Of a stretch of DNA of 20,111 nt, positions 7,628 through 14,822 are shown piece by piece; position 1 is the first letter of the stretch, and each line of letters starts with the position of its first letter. The translations under genes and the position numbers were made by a program. The DNA is from Deltaproteobacteria bacterium (GTDB lineage: Bacteria; Desulfobacterota; Desulfobacteria; Desulfobacterales; C00003060): the NCBI GenBank assembly GCA_003647435.1, contig QMMV01000002.1, positions 1 through 20,111 of the forward strand, read 5' to 3'. Under the pieces are notes generated by a model. It saw only the letters and a list, made by a program, of their open reading frames with translations, was not told the origin of the DNA and ran no database searches.

Positions 7628-8500
7628 TTACATTTTGGCGCGAACTGATAAAAGAGGCCTCAGTCCATCACTTGGATCCCTCCTCCAGTCTCTATCAGCC
7701 ACCTCTAAAGGATTTACGCTTTTGTCACCGGATCCATCTGCTAAGAGGCCAAGTTTTAGATTCTTGATCAAGTCTTTGAGTTGACCTGGAAGCCAGCAAT
7801 GGCCAGCGGCGAATTCCTCTCCCTTTCCATCCAGATCCATGTGGAATTCAACCATCTCTGCCTGCCAGCGGTGAACTGCCCTGTATATAACCGCTGGCGA
7901 TCGTGAGTGGTCGGACCAACCAAAATATAGGCTCATGGCTGAAGGCTCATGGCTGAAGGCCTGTTGGAGAATTTCAATGCCAGCCAAGTTGCATTCAGAG
8001 ACAGGGGTGGGATAGCTGGAGACGCAGTGGAGCAGGGTTAGGTCTTCGCAGCCTGCTTCTTTAAGAGTCTCTACCGCGACCGTGATTTCATCCAGCGTGG
8101 CCATGCCGGTTGAAAGCACCACCGGCTTACCCGTTTGTGCGCAGGCGACTAAGAGGTCCTTCCACAACAATTCGTAGGACGCTATCTTGTAAAAACTGAC
8201 ATAGGGAAGCAATTCATCCACAGCTTCCTGGTAGAAAGGCGTGCACGCGAACCGGATGCCAACATTCATGCATCTTGCATAGAGTTCGGGCAGGAATTCT
8301 ACGGGCAATTCCCAGTTTTTTCTCCTCCTGTGCTCTTCGCTCTGTTCCAAAATTTCAGAGGCAAAGAGTTTTTCCACTTTGAAAAGCTGAAATTTTACCG
8401 CGTCACATCCAATTTCCGCTGCTTTATCTATGAACCTTAAACAGCGTTCAAGATCGCGGTTGTGATTGCTGGATACCTCTACCACAAATTGAGTGGACAT
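7628..8500 (-). CDS. pseI: Pseudaminic acid synthase-type NeuB protein, short form lacking the SAF domain
   Basis: This 290-aa NeuB-family protein would condense a 6-deoxy-2,4-diamino sugar with phosphoenolpyruvate to give the nine-carbon acid. The TIM-barrel motifs are visible: FVVEVSSNHN, DAVKFQLF, RFACTPFYQEAVD, KIASYEL, VVLSTGMATLDEI, LLHCVSSYP and GWSDHS. The protein ends at DPSDGLRPLLSVRAKM without the roughly 60-residue C-terminal SAF (antifreeze-like) domain that completes the active site of the usual 335-350-aa enzymes. Residues about 181-191 (around SHEPSAMSL) are an apparent insertion encoded by a tandem 14-bp repeat. The gene directly follows the pseF-pseG fusion, and only a weak Shine-Dalgarno is seen. 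Which nonulosonic acid is made is inferred from the inverting PseB/PseC/PseG set. Confidence 0.85.
   Translation of the reverse strand: MSTQFVVEVSSNHNRDLERCLRFIDKAAEIGCDAVKFQLFKVEKLFASEILEQSEEHRRRKNWELPVEFLPELYARCMNVGIRFACTPFYQEAVDELLPYVSFYKIASYELLWKDLLVACAQTGKPVVLSTGMATLDEITVAVETLKEAGCEDLTLLHCVSSYPTPVSECNLAGIEILQQAFSHEPSAMSLYFGWSDHSRSPAVIYRAVHRWQAEMVEFHMDLDGKGEEFAAGHCWLPGQLKDLIKNLKLGLLADGSGDKSVNPLEVADRDWRRDPSDGLRPLLSVRAKM
7929..7960. repeat. Tandem 14-bp repeat (paired degenerate heptamers) inside pseI
   Basis: AGGCTCATGGCTGA occurs twice in direct succession followed by AGGC (2.3 copies). The 14-mer is two related heptamers, AGGCTCA and TGGCTGA. AGGCTCA is a circular permutation of the heptamer repeated in the adjacent pseF-pseG gene. 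It encodes an apparent extra loop in PseI. Confidence 0.8.
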
Positions 8501-8514
8501 GATGAATGTGAACC

Positions 8515-10266
8515 TTAGCTCTGCTCTGCTTTGAATAGGGAAGCGATTTCTTCCGTAATTCTTGGCGTGCCATCTTCTATCCTTTGGTTTTCAAACCTAT
8601 TCTCTTTCTGTGCCAGTTTACTTAATACATTCTCTATTTCCTCAACACTTCCCAGGACACCTGATGGGATGCCTAAGCGATCATAGAATTTCATAGCATC
8701 TTTTTCATGAGTGTCTGAAAGCGGCAATGTTATCGGATAGGCACCGAGTGCCAACGCCTCATAAAAAGAGTAGCCAAAACCGCTCAGGAACATACGACTC
8801 CGTGACAGCAATTCGGGGAAATCGGTCCTAAATTCCTCAATCACATGAACCTTATAACCATTCTTGTGAGCCAGGTTTCGCACTGCCTCTTTCTGATCAG
8901 GAGAGTAGAGATAGGTGAGCAGGTCAATGTCTTTCTTGATATGCTTGCCGTAAAGCCTTCGTATTTCTCTTCGGAGAATCACATATTGCTTTCCAGCGAT
9001 GACTCTTGGACGTTTCTTTTTTTGGTTAAAAATGGATTTATTATAAGTCACCCCGGGAACTACTATCAGGTCCGCTTTTTTTGTCCAGCTTCCCACATGA
9101 TCCAGAACAACTATCTTGGAATTCCTCGGAAAACCTTGTCTCCACCCCGTGCCAAGGTCGCGCTGGTAATAGATATCCAATATGATCAGATCAAAAGGAT
9201 CTAGGGATTTAGGGATTTGGAAAGCAGATGAATTGTCTTTATCCGCTATACCTTGAGCCTTGAGCCTTGAGCCTTGAGCCTTATTTATTGTTCTTATTCC
9301 TGATTCATTCAGCAGGTGTCTGGCTTTCTCATTATCAATCGCAAAGCTAACCGGCCACCCCAGCCGTTCAATAATCTGCAGAGCCAGTTCCCGGCTTCGC
9401 ATCAGATGACCGTATCCGTAACCATTGCCGACATCTACAACCATTAAGACCTTTCTCCTTTCTTCCCCAACTCCCATCTGATGTACATGTCGGTTAATTT
9501 GCAGTAATTCCGGTCTCTTCTTGAGAAGATCTAGGGCATCAGGCAAAGAAAAAGGTCTATTTATCGCAGATAATGCATTGTAAATCTCGTTCATGAATTC
9601 CAGATCTGCCCATGTGTCCACAGAAAGTCTGTGGTGATACGGATTATAGAGATTTTTCGAAAACCTGCATAGGTGGGCCTTGAAAAGGTCAGGGCGTTTT
9701 CCGATTATTGGAAACTGATGTTCTTTCAGTTCCGGCCGATCTGACAAATCATCTGCCAGTTGCCATGCCCTTCTGCGGGCCACTTGTATGCCCTGCAAAG
9801 CAGGAGGATTGCCCTCATCGTCTTTTTTTACTTTGATAATATCAGCGTCGGGATATTGGCGGGCTTCTCTTATCAAACGGTCAATTGACGGCGCATGAAT
9901 TAAGGGACAGTCACCACTTACCAGAATGCAGATATCAGAATTGAATTCTTCTGCGGCTTTTCTGAGGCGTGTCGTGACATGATCGACTTCCCCCTCGTAC
10001 CAGAAACATGGAAGGTCCTGGTCACGCGCAAATTCGCGAAGAGGTTTATTTTCCTTTTCTGCGACAGTGGCAATAACAATATCATCCAGCTCTTTGCAGG
10101 CTCTCAAGTGATCAACGATCCATTGCAACATGGATCGATCACCGATAAGGCGGGACTGTTTCCCTGGCAGGCGAGAAGATCTGAGGCGAACCACAACAAA
10201 CGTCACTGCTCGCTCCTGTGGCATAGCATTCCCTGATAACCGCATATTTTGAGGAGATACGTTCAT
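8515..10266 (-). CDS. PseF-PseG fusion: CMP-pseudaminic acid cytidylyltransferase and UDP-sugar hydrolase
   Basis: The 583-aa protein joins two pathway enzymes. Residues about 15-250 are an SpsF-like nucleotidyltransferase domain: VVVRLRSSRLPGKQ, then LVSGDCPLI, then VDTWADLEF. This activates the finished acid with CTP. Residues about 271-583 are a PseG-type UDP-sugar hydrolase with the catalytic-His motif GYGYGHLMRSR, LIILDIYY, VVLDHVG and GFGYSFYEALALG. This releases UDP from the diamino sugar before PseI acts. An insertion in the PseG part (residues about 325-355) contains a heptamer tandem repeat. The frame starts at 10266, next to the pseC stop (TAG-ATG), but the in-frame ATG at 10224 has a better ribosome-binding site (AGGGA, 5 nt away) and fits the family N-terminus better. 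Fused and separate forms of these activities are both known. Confidence 0.9.
   Translation of the reverse strand: MNVSPQNMRLSGNAMPQERAVTFVVVRLRSSRLPGKQSRLIGDRSMLQWIVDHLRACKELDDIVIATVAEKENKPLREFARDQDLPCFWYEGEVDHVTTRLRKAAEEFNSDICILVSGDCPLIHAPSIDRLIREARQYPDADIIKVKKDDEGNPPALQGIQVARRRAWQLADDLSDRPELKEHQFPIIGKRPDLFKAHLCRFSKNLYNPYHHRLSVDTWADLEFMNEIYNALSAINRPFSLPDALDLLKKRPELLQINRHVHQMGVGEERRKVLMVVDVGNGYGYGHLMRSRELALQIIERLGWPVSFAIDNEKARHLLNESGIRTINKAQGSRLKAQGIADKDNSSAFQIPKSLDPFDLIILDIYYQRDLGTGWRQGFPRNSKIVVLDHVGSWTKKADLIVVPGVTYNKSIFNQKKKRPRVIAGKQYVILRREIRRLYGKHIKKDIDLLTYLYSPDQKEAVRNLAHKNGYKVHVIEEFRTDFPELLSRSRMFLSGFGYSFYEALALGAYPITLPLSDTHEKDAMKFYDRLGIPSGVLGSVEEIENVLSKLAQKENRFENQRIEDGTPRITEEIASLFKAEQS
9202..9220. 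repeat. Tandem 8-bp repeat inside the PseG domain insertion
   Basis: TAGGGATT occurs twice in tandem (9202-9217), followed by the start of a further unit. It lies 31 bp from the heptamer array, within the same non-conserved insertion of the PseG domain. Confidence 0.6.
9251..9282. repeat. Tandem heptamer array (CCTTGAG x 4.6) inside pseF-pseG
   Basis: CCTTGAG is repeated four times without mismatch, followed by CCTT. On the coding strand it reads AAGGCTC repeats and encodes KAQGSRLKAQG (residues about 329-339). The number of bases is currently compatible with an open frame, but gain or loss of one 7-bp unit would shift the frame inside the PseG domain. Confidence 0.9.
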
Positions 10267-11463
10267 CTAATTCAATACCTCTTCAACAGCGGTCACAACT
10301 CGCTCAATATCATTGTCATTCATCTGAGGAAAGATTGGCAGTGAGAGTATCTGCTTGTAGACCTTTTCAGTATTAGGGCAAAGCCCTTCGCTTGTTCCAA
10401 AAGTTTTTCGGTAATAAGGCTGAAGGTGTACAGGAAAGTAGTGAACGTTCACACCGATTCCCTTTCTTCGCAATTGAGCAAATAACCGGTCCCGCTCTTT
10501 CACACGAATCACATACAGGTGATAGCTGTTTACCACGTCAGGCGAGGTATACAAGGGATTTATACCCTTAGCAGAAGCAAATGCCTGGTCATACATTCCT
10601 GCTATTTCCCAACGCCTGTGGAGAAAGGAAGGAAGCTTTGCCACTTGGCTCAGGCCCAGGGCAGACTGAAAATCGGTGATTCGATAATTATAGCCCAGCG
10701 CTGTCATCTCGTAGCGCCAGGTGCCCTGTTCCGCGCGCCTGGCATGATCGGCATCGATCCCATGATTGCGAAATCTCCGCATCCGCTCAGCCAGATCAGG
10801 ATCATCTGTAGTAATCATGCCGCCCTCACCTGTGGTAATGTGTTTTACGGGATGGAAGCTGAAGACCGTAAGATCGGCAAGCATTCCCACATTTTTGTTT
10901 TTGTACTGCGCTCCCAGTGCATGGCATGCATCCGCTATCAAAACAAGGTCATGTTTCTTGGTGATGGACCTGAGCACATCATAGTCACACGGCTGCCCGG
11001 CATAGTCCACGGCAATGATGGCCCTGGTCCGCGAAGTTATTTTTTCTTCCACCTGCTGTGGATCAATGAGCAGGGTATCGGGGTCAACATCCGCAAAGAT
11101 CGGACTCCCTCCTCGAAATACAACTCCATTGGCAGTGGCAACGAAGGTCATGGAGGGCACAATCACCTCATCTTCTGGTCCTATACCAATGGCAAACATG
11201 GCAGCGTGGAGGGCCGCGGTTCCACTGGAAACGGCAACAGCATATTTTGTCCCCACGTAATCGGCAAAGGCCTGCTCAAATTTTTCAACCATCGGGCCTG
11301 TTGTTAGCCAGTCAGAACGGAGGACCGCAATAACAGCTTTAATGTCATCTTCGTCGATCCATTGGCGTGCATATGGGATATATCGAATTTTTGGCTCCCC
11401 TTCTCTATTAGGTCCAGCAATCTGTACCGATTGCAGACTATGATAGGCTCCCATACACGACAT
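10267..11463 (-). CDS. pseC: PseC, UDP-4-amino-4,6-dideoxy-N-acetyl-AltNAc aminotransferase
   Basis: This 398-aa PLP enzyme of the DegT/DnrJ/EryC1 family transaminates the 4-keto product of PseB using glutamate. Motifs seen are IRYIPYARQWIDEDDI, the PLP-phosphate site SSGTAALHAAM, the cofactor Asp in LIADACHALGA, the Schiff-base Lys in SFHPVKHITTGEGG (near residue 206), and NYRITDFQSALG. Its length matches the family. The start overlaps the pseB end by 26 bp. Two starts, ATG 11463 (M-S-C-M) and ATG 11454, are about equally supported, because GAGG and AAGGA respectively lie 9 nt before each. The gene abuts the pseF-pseG fusion. It is one of the higher-GC genes: positions 10741-10800 contain 34 G/C of 60. 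Confidence 0.93.
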   Translation of the reverse strand: MSCMGAYHSLQSVQIAGPNREGEPKIRYIPYARQWIDEDDIKAVIAVLRSDWLTTGPMVEKFEQAFADYVGTKYAVAVSSGTAALHAAMFAIGIGPEDEVIVPSMTFVATANGVVFRGGSPIFADVDPDTLLIDPQQVEEKITSRTRAIIAVDYAGQPCDYDVLRSITKKHDLVLIADACHALGAQYKNKNVGMLADLTVFSFHPVKHITTGEGGMITTDDPDLAERMRRFRNHGIDADHARRAEQGTWRYEMTALGYNYRITDFQSALGLSQVAKLPSFLHRRWEIAGMYDQAFASAKGINPLYTSPDVVNSYHLYVIRVKERDRLFAQLRRKGIGVNVHYFPVHLQPYYRKTFGTSEGLCPNTEKVYKQILSLPIFPQMNDNDIERVVTAVEEVLN

Positions 11464-12439
11464 TCCTTAAATCCTCGACGCCAATCCAGTGATCATTCTC
11501 CTTGCTGCAATAATAAAAACCATCCGGCAGTTTTTTCCCACTCCGGTAGTTGTCTCTCTTCCACCAGGAGAACTGGGGCATGACCACGTATATGCCATTA
11601 TAGCTCACGGTATTCCTGCCCTCTTCCTCTGTCACCAGAACTTCGTGCAGCTTTTCCCCGGGTCTGATTCCAATCTCTTCTATGGCACAGTTCGGTGCGA
11701 CAGCTTTCGCCATATCCACGATTCTCATGCTGGGAATTCTGGGTACAAAGATTTCCCCCCCTTGCATATGGGTCAGGGCCAAAACGACCAGATCGACCGC
11801 CTGGTCTAAGGTTATCCAGAACCTAGTCATCCGCTGATCGGTTATCGTTATTTTTCCGTTTTCCTTCTGTTCTTTGAACAACGGGATGACACTGCCACGG
11901 CTGCCGATGACATTGCCATATCTGACACAGGAAAAACGGGGTTCCCTGCCCCCGGAATAGGCATTGCCCTGTACAAAGAGCTTCTCCGCACAAAGCTTGG
12001 TGGCCCCATAGAGATTTACCGGGTTTACTGCCTTATCCGTACTGAGGGCCACGACCTTTTTGACGCCTGCGTCAATTGCCGCATCGATTACATTTTGCGC
12101 ACCATTTATATTGGTCTTTACGGCTTCAATGGGATTGTATTCGCAGGCAGGGACCTGCTTCAGTGCAGCGGCATGAATAATGATATCAACACCATTCATG
12201 GCCCGCCGAAGGCGATCTACATCTCTCACATCCCCTATGAAGTATCTCAGTCCCTTTTCGCCAAATTTTTGACGCATCTCAAATTGTTTCAACTCGTCAC
12301 GGCTGTATATCCTGATCACCCTAGGATGATATTTCTTCAACATCACATGGCAGAAATGTTTCCCGAAAGAGCCTGTTCCACCGGTAAGCAGTATAGTTTG
12401 TTTTGCCCAATCTATGTTTGATTTCAACATATTGTCCAT
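11438..12439 (-). CDS. pseB: PseB, UDP-N-acetylglucosamine 4,6-dehydratase (inverting)
   Basis: This 333-aa extended-SDR dehydratase converts UDP-GlcNAc to the 4-keto-6-deoxy sugar with inversion at C5, the first step toward pseudaminic acid. Motifs seen are the NADP-binding TGGTGSFG, AALKQVPACEYNPIEAV, the catalytic S-T-D-K of VALSTDKAVNP, and the Y-x-x-x-K in LYGATKLCAEKL. GEIFVPRIPSM and RPGEKLHEVL are diagnostic of PseB/FlaA1 rather than other dehydratases. The ATG at 12439 follows GGA by 8 nt; the in-frame ATG at 12430 is an alternative. It is the first gene of the operon. A sigma-54-type promoter lies 30 bp upstream, so expression is probably coupled to flagellar assembly. Confidence 0.95.
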   Translation of the reverse strand: MDNMLKSNIDWAKQTILLTGGTGSFGKHFCHVMLKKYHPRVIRIYSRDELKQFEMRQKFGEKGLRYFIGDVRDVDRLRRAMNGVDIIIHAAALKQVPACEYNPIEAVKTNINGAQNVIDAAIDAGVKKVVALSTDKAVNPVNLYGATKLCAEKLFVQGNAYSGGREPRFSCVRYGNVIGSRGSVIPLFKEQKENGKITITDQRMTRFWITLDQAVDLVVLALTHMQGGEIFVPRIPSMRIVDMAKAVAPNCAIEEIGIRPGEKLHEVLVTEEEGRNTVSYNGIYVVMPQFSWWKRDNYRSGKKLPDGFYYCSKENDHWIGVEDLRNVVYGSLS

Positions 12440-12468
12440 TGTATAATTCCAAGTCCACCATACTGAGC

Positions 12469-12484
12469 AGCAAAACGCATGCCA
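12469..12484 (-). promoter_or_regulatory. Sigma-54 (RpoN) type -24/-12 promoter for the pse operon
   Basis: On the minus strand TGGCATG-N4-TTGCT matches the consensus TGGCACG-N4-TTGCW at all but one position. The invariant GG and GC are 12 bp apart. The expected start, about 12 nt after the GC, falls near 12458, giving a short leader of about 20 nt to the pseB ATG at 12439. Position and match together make it a strong candidate. Confidence 0.72.
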
Positions 12485-12535
12485 ATAGAATCCAAGTATA
12501 CTTGACCAATAAATAGTCCATTTTCACGGTAATTA

Positions 12536-12551
12536 TGGCACGTCTCTTGCT
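12536..12551 (+). promoter_or_regulatory. Sigma-54 (RpoN) type -24/-12 promoter toward the GH57-like gene
   Basis: TGGCACG-N4-TTGCT is an exact match to the sigma-54 consensus, with GG at 12537-12538 and GC at 12549-12550. The expected transcription start is near 12562, giving a leader of about 200 nt to the ATG at 12766. The long leader is the main reservation. Confidence 0.68.
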
Positions 12552-12765
12552 GTGTATTTTGTATCATGTTCGTGGCTTCTTGGAAGGACTCGGGGTGGTA
12601 TGATCCTTTGCATATCTGATACAAGAGAACACGCTGTCAGCAAATGTAAACAGATTATTAATGATCTGAAAATTGAAATAGATAGTTGACAGTACAAGTT
12701 CACTCCATGATATCAATTGTAGAAGTTAAAATTTTCTCTATAGAACTTATTTCAATTAAAGTTTG

Positions 12766-14781
12766 ATGACTCTTCAGCTCTATACCGTCTTTCACCTTAA
12801 CATTGCATATTCGTCGATTGAGAAAGAACAGCGGCCTGAGGTTATCCGCCGTTGTTACTGGCCGTTGTTAAGGCTGGCTGGCGAATACAATTTGCCACTC
12901 GGCATTGAGGCGACCGCCTATACTTTAGAATCAGTCGCAGACATTGATTCCGAGTGGATAGCTGAACTACGTTGGCTGACAAGCAAAGGGATCTGTGAGT
13001 TCGTCGGAAGCGGTTACAGTCAGGTTATCGGACCGCTGGTTCCGGCAGAGGTCAATGCGGCCGATCTCCGTCTGGGGAATCAAGCCTACGAGCAGTTGCT
13101 TGGTTTTCGACCCGATATCGCGCTTGTTAATGAGCAGGCCTATTCAGCCGGACTGCTGCAGCATTACCTAGATGCAGGTTATCGGGCCATCGCCATAGAG
13201 TGGGACAATCCTTACCGATGCCATCCAGAATGGGACCCAGAATGGCGCTACCTGCCTCAGATCGCATGCGGCCAACACGGTGAGGAAATCTCAGTTATCT
13301 GGAATAATGCCATCGCTTTTCAGAAATTCCAGCGGTATGCACATGGCGAAATAGAGCTGGATGAATATTTGGAATATCTATGCGGGCATCTGTCAGATAA
13401 ACCACGCTCTTTTTCTCTATATGGTAATGATGTGGAAATCTTTAACTTTCGGCCTAGTCGCTTTGAGACAGAAGCGGTTCTTCAGGAAGATGAGTGGCAG
13501 CGCATCAGGCAACTCTTTAAAACCTTGCTGGCTGATGGACGTTTCCAGTTTATTTGTCCCAGCCAGGTCTTAGAGTTGATGTGGGCGTCGGGTGCCGGCA
13601 ACCGATTGCATCCGGAGTCTCCTGAGCAGCCCATTCCGGTCAAGAAGCAGGGCAAGTACAATATCACCCGCTGGGCGATTACGGGGCATGATGACTTGGG
13701 TATCAACACAGCGTGCTGGCGTATATATGAATCCCTAAAAACTGACCTTACTTCAAATGATGATGACTGGCGGGAGCTGTGCTACCTTTGGAGCAGTGAC
13801 TTCCGGACACACATTACTGAGAAACGATGGAAGGCATATAAGGACAGATTGCTGACATTTGAAAAGAAGGTTGGGGCTGACAGATTTCGGTCACGATTGA
13901 TAAGTATAACCGGATCGCAGCAAAATGATTTATTACCTGACTTACCGGCCGGTATGCATGTTGCACGAAATAGATATTACCTTACTGTTGAAACGGATGC
14001 GATTAATATCCGTCTGAACTGCCGGCGCGGGCTGGCAATTGATGCCCTGTGGTTCAAAGATATTTCGGAACACTGGCTGTGTGGAACAATGCACCACGGT
14101 TATTATGACGATATTAACTGGGGTGCCGATTATTATACAGGTCATCTGGTATTGGAATCGCCAGGCCATCGGAAGATTACCGATCTTGAGCCTGCCGAAG
14201 ATATATCAGTTGCCTATGAACATGATTCTGAATCGATCAGGGTTCAGGGAAAAATCCAACTGGATTGCGGAGATCTGTATAAATCCTTTCATATTCACAG
14301 ACGCAAAGGCCAATCTTTTATTGACATTAATTATCAATTGGACTGGTCAAAGCCCATGGTCGGTTCCCTTCGTCTCGGCTATATTACGATAAACCCCGAA
14401 GCCTTCTCTCAGCAAAACCTGTTTTACGCTACCCATAATGGCGGACATGAGCTTGAATATTTTAAAATAACCGAACCGATCAATCACGGAGAAGCAGTAT
14501 CGTTTCTAATATCGGCAAAACATGTGCTCGGCTGCACCAGTTCCGTCATAAAACTGGGCGATCACAGACATCATATCAATGTTATTGTCGATAAATCAGC
14601 AAGCAATCAGGCAGGGATGATACACTACCAAAAGATCGGCGATTCTTACATTTGTCGTCTGATCTGGTCTGCCCGGGAGATGGACGATACATCCAGGACA
14701 ACGGATGAGGCTGTTGACCCGCTTCGGTGTTCGTTGCGAGTGTATGCTCACACTCACACACAGCTTTGTGAGAAGGTGTGA
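12766..14781 (+). CDS. Glycoside hydrolase family 57-like protein
   Basis: This 671-aa protein has a GH57-type N-terminal catalytic region. FHLNIAYSSIE lies at the start, GIEATAYTLE near residue 50, the putative nucleophile is Glu123 in ALVNEQAY, and the putative acid/base is Asp222 in YGNDVEIFNFRPSRF. The C-terminal half (about 360-650) looks like a beta-rich domain, as in GH57/GH38 retaining hydrolases. GH57 enzymes cleave or rearrange alpha-glucans or related sugars, and the substrate here is unknown. No signal peptide is present. The ATG at 12766 is chosen over the TTG just before it; neither has a clear Shine-Dalgarno. It is divergent from pseB, and a consensus sigma-54 site lies upstream. 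The tail VYAHTHTQL is encoded by repetitive CACA/GTGT sequence and may be eroded. Confidence 0.78.
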   Translation: MTLQLYTVFHLNIAYSSIEKEQRPEVIRRCYWPLLRLAGEYNLPLGIEATAYTLESVADIDSEWIAELRWLTSKGICEFVGSGYSQVIGPLVPAEVNAADLRLGNQAYEQLLGFRPDIALVNEQAYSAGLLQHYLDAGYRAIAIEWDNPYRCHPEWDPEWRYLPQIACGQHGEEISVIWNNAIAFQKFQRYAHGEIELDEYLEYLCGHLSDKPRSFSLYGNDVEIFNFRPSRFETEAVLQEDEWQRIRQLFKTLLADGRFQFICPSQVLELMWASGAGNRLHPESPEQPIPVKKQGKYNITRWAITGHDDLGINTACWRIYESLKTDLTSNDDDWRELCYLWSSDFRTHITEKRWKAYKDRLLTFEKKVGADRFRSRLISITGSQQNDLLPDLPAGMHVARNRYYLTVETDAINIRLNCRRGLAIDALWFKDISEHWLCGTMHHGYYDDINWGADYYTGHLVLESPGHRKITDLEPAEDISVAYEHDSESIRVQGKIQLDCGDLYKSFHIHRRKGQSFIDINYQLDWSKPMVGSLRLGYITINPEAFSQQNLFYATHNGGHELEYFKITEPINHGEAVSFLISAKHVLGCTSSVIKLGDHRHHINVIVDKSASNQAGMIHYQKIGDSYICRLIWSAREMDDTSRTTDEAVDPLRCSLRVYAHTHTQLCEKV

Positions 14782-14818
14782 GAATGTGGGAAAGGTGTAA
14801 GAAACAATTGAGGTGTGA
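14775..14818 (+). repeat. Three degenerate direct repeats of GGTGTRA after the GH57-like gene
   Basis: GGTGTGA (14775-14781), GGTGTAA (14794-14800) and GGTGTGA (14812-14818) are spaced 18-19 bp apart. The first, with the preceding CTCACAC, can also form a bulged hairpin at the gene end. No T-run follows, so I do not call a terminator. Confidence 0.35.
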
Positions 14819-14822
14819 ATAA

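Larger units (their letters stand above)
12440..12765. other. Divergent control region between pseB and the GH57-like gene
   Basis: This 326-bp gap has no coding sequence I can support. It holds two back-to-back sigma-54-type promoters (12469-12484 minus, 12536-12551 plus) and a perfect 12-bp palindrome CAAGTATACTTG (12493-12504) between them. It also holds an 18-bp near-palindrome at 12651-12668 (8 of 9 pairs match) and a weak sigma-70-like TTGACA at 12686-12691 with TGATAT at 12708-12713. The palindromes are candidate regulator sites only. Confidence 0.6.

Noticed and set aside
10519..11307. 262-codon open frame on the plus strand opposite pseC
   Set aside because: Antisense shadow of pseC; the opposite frame has all PseC motifs and this one has no recognisable domain.
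12424..12624. 66-codon open frame on the minus strand upstream of pseB
   Set aside because: It starts with TTG, has no ribosome-binding site, matches no family I recognise, and runs through the sigma-54 promoter region into pseB.
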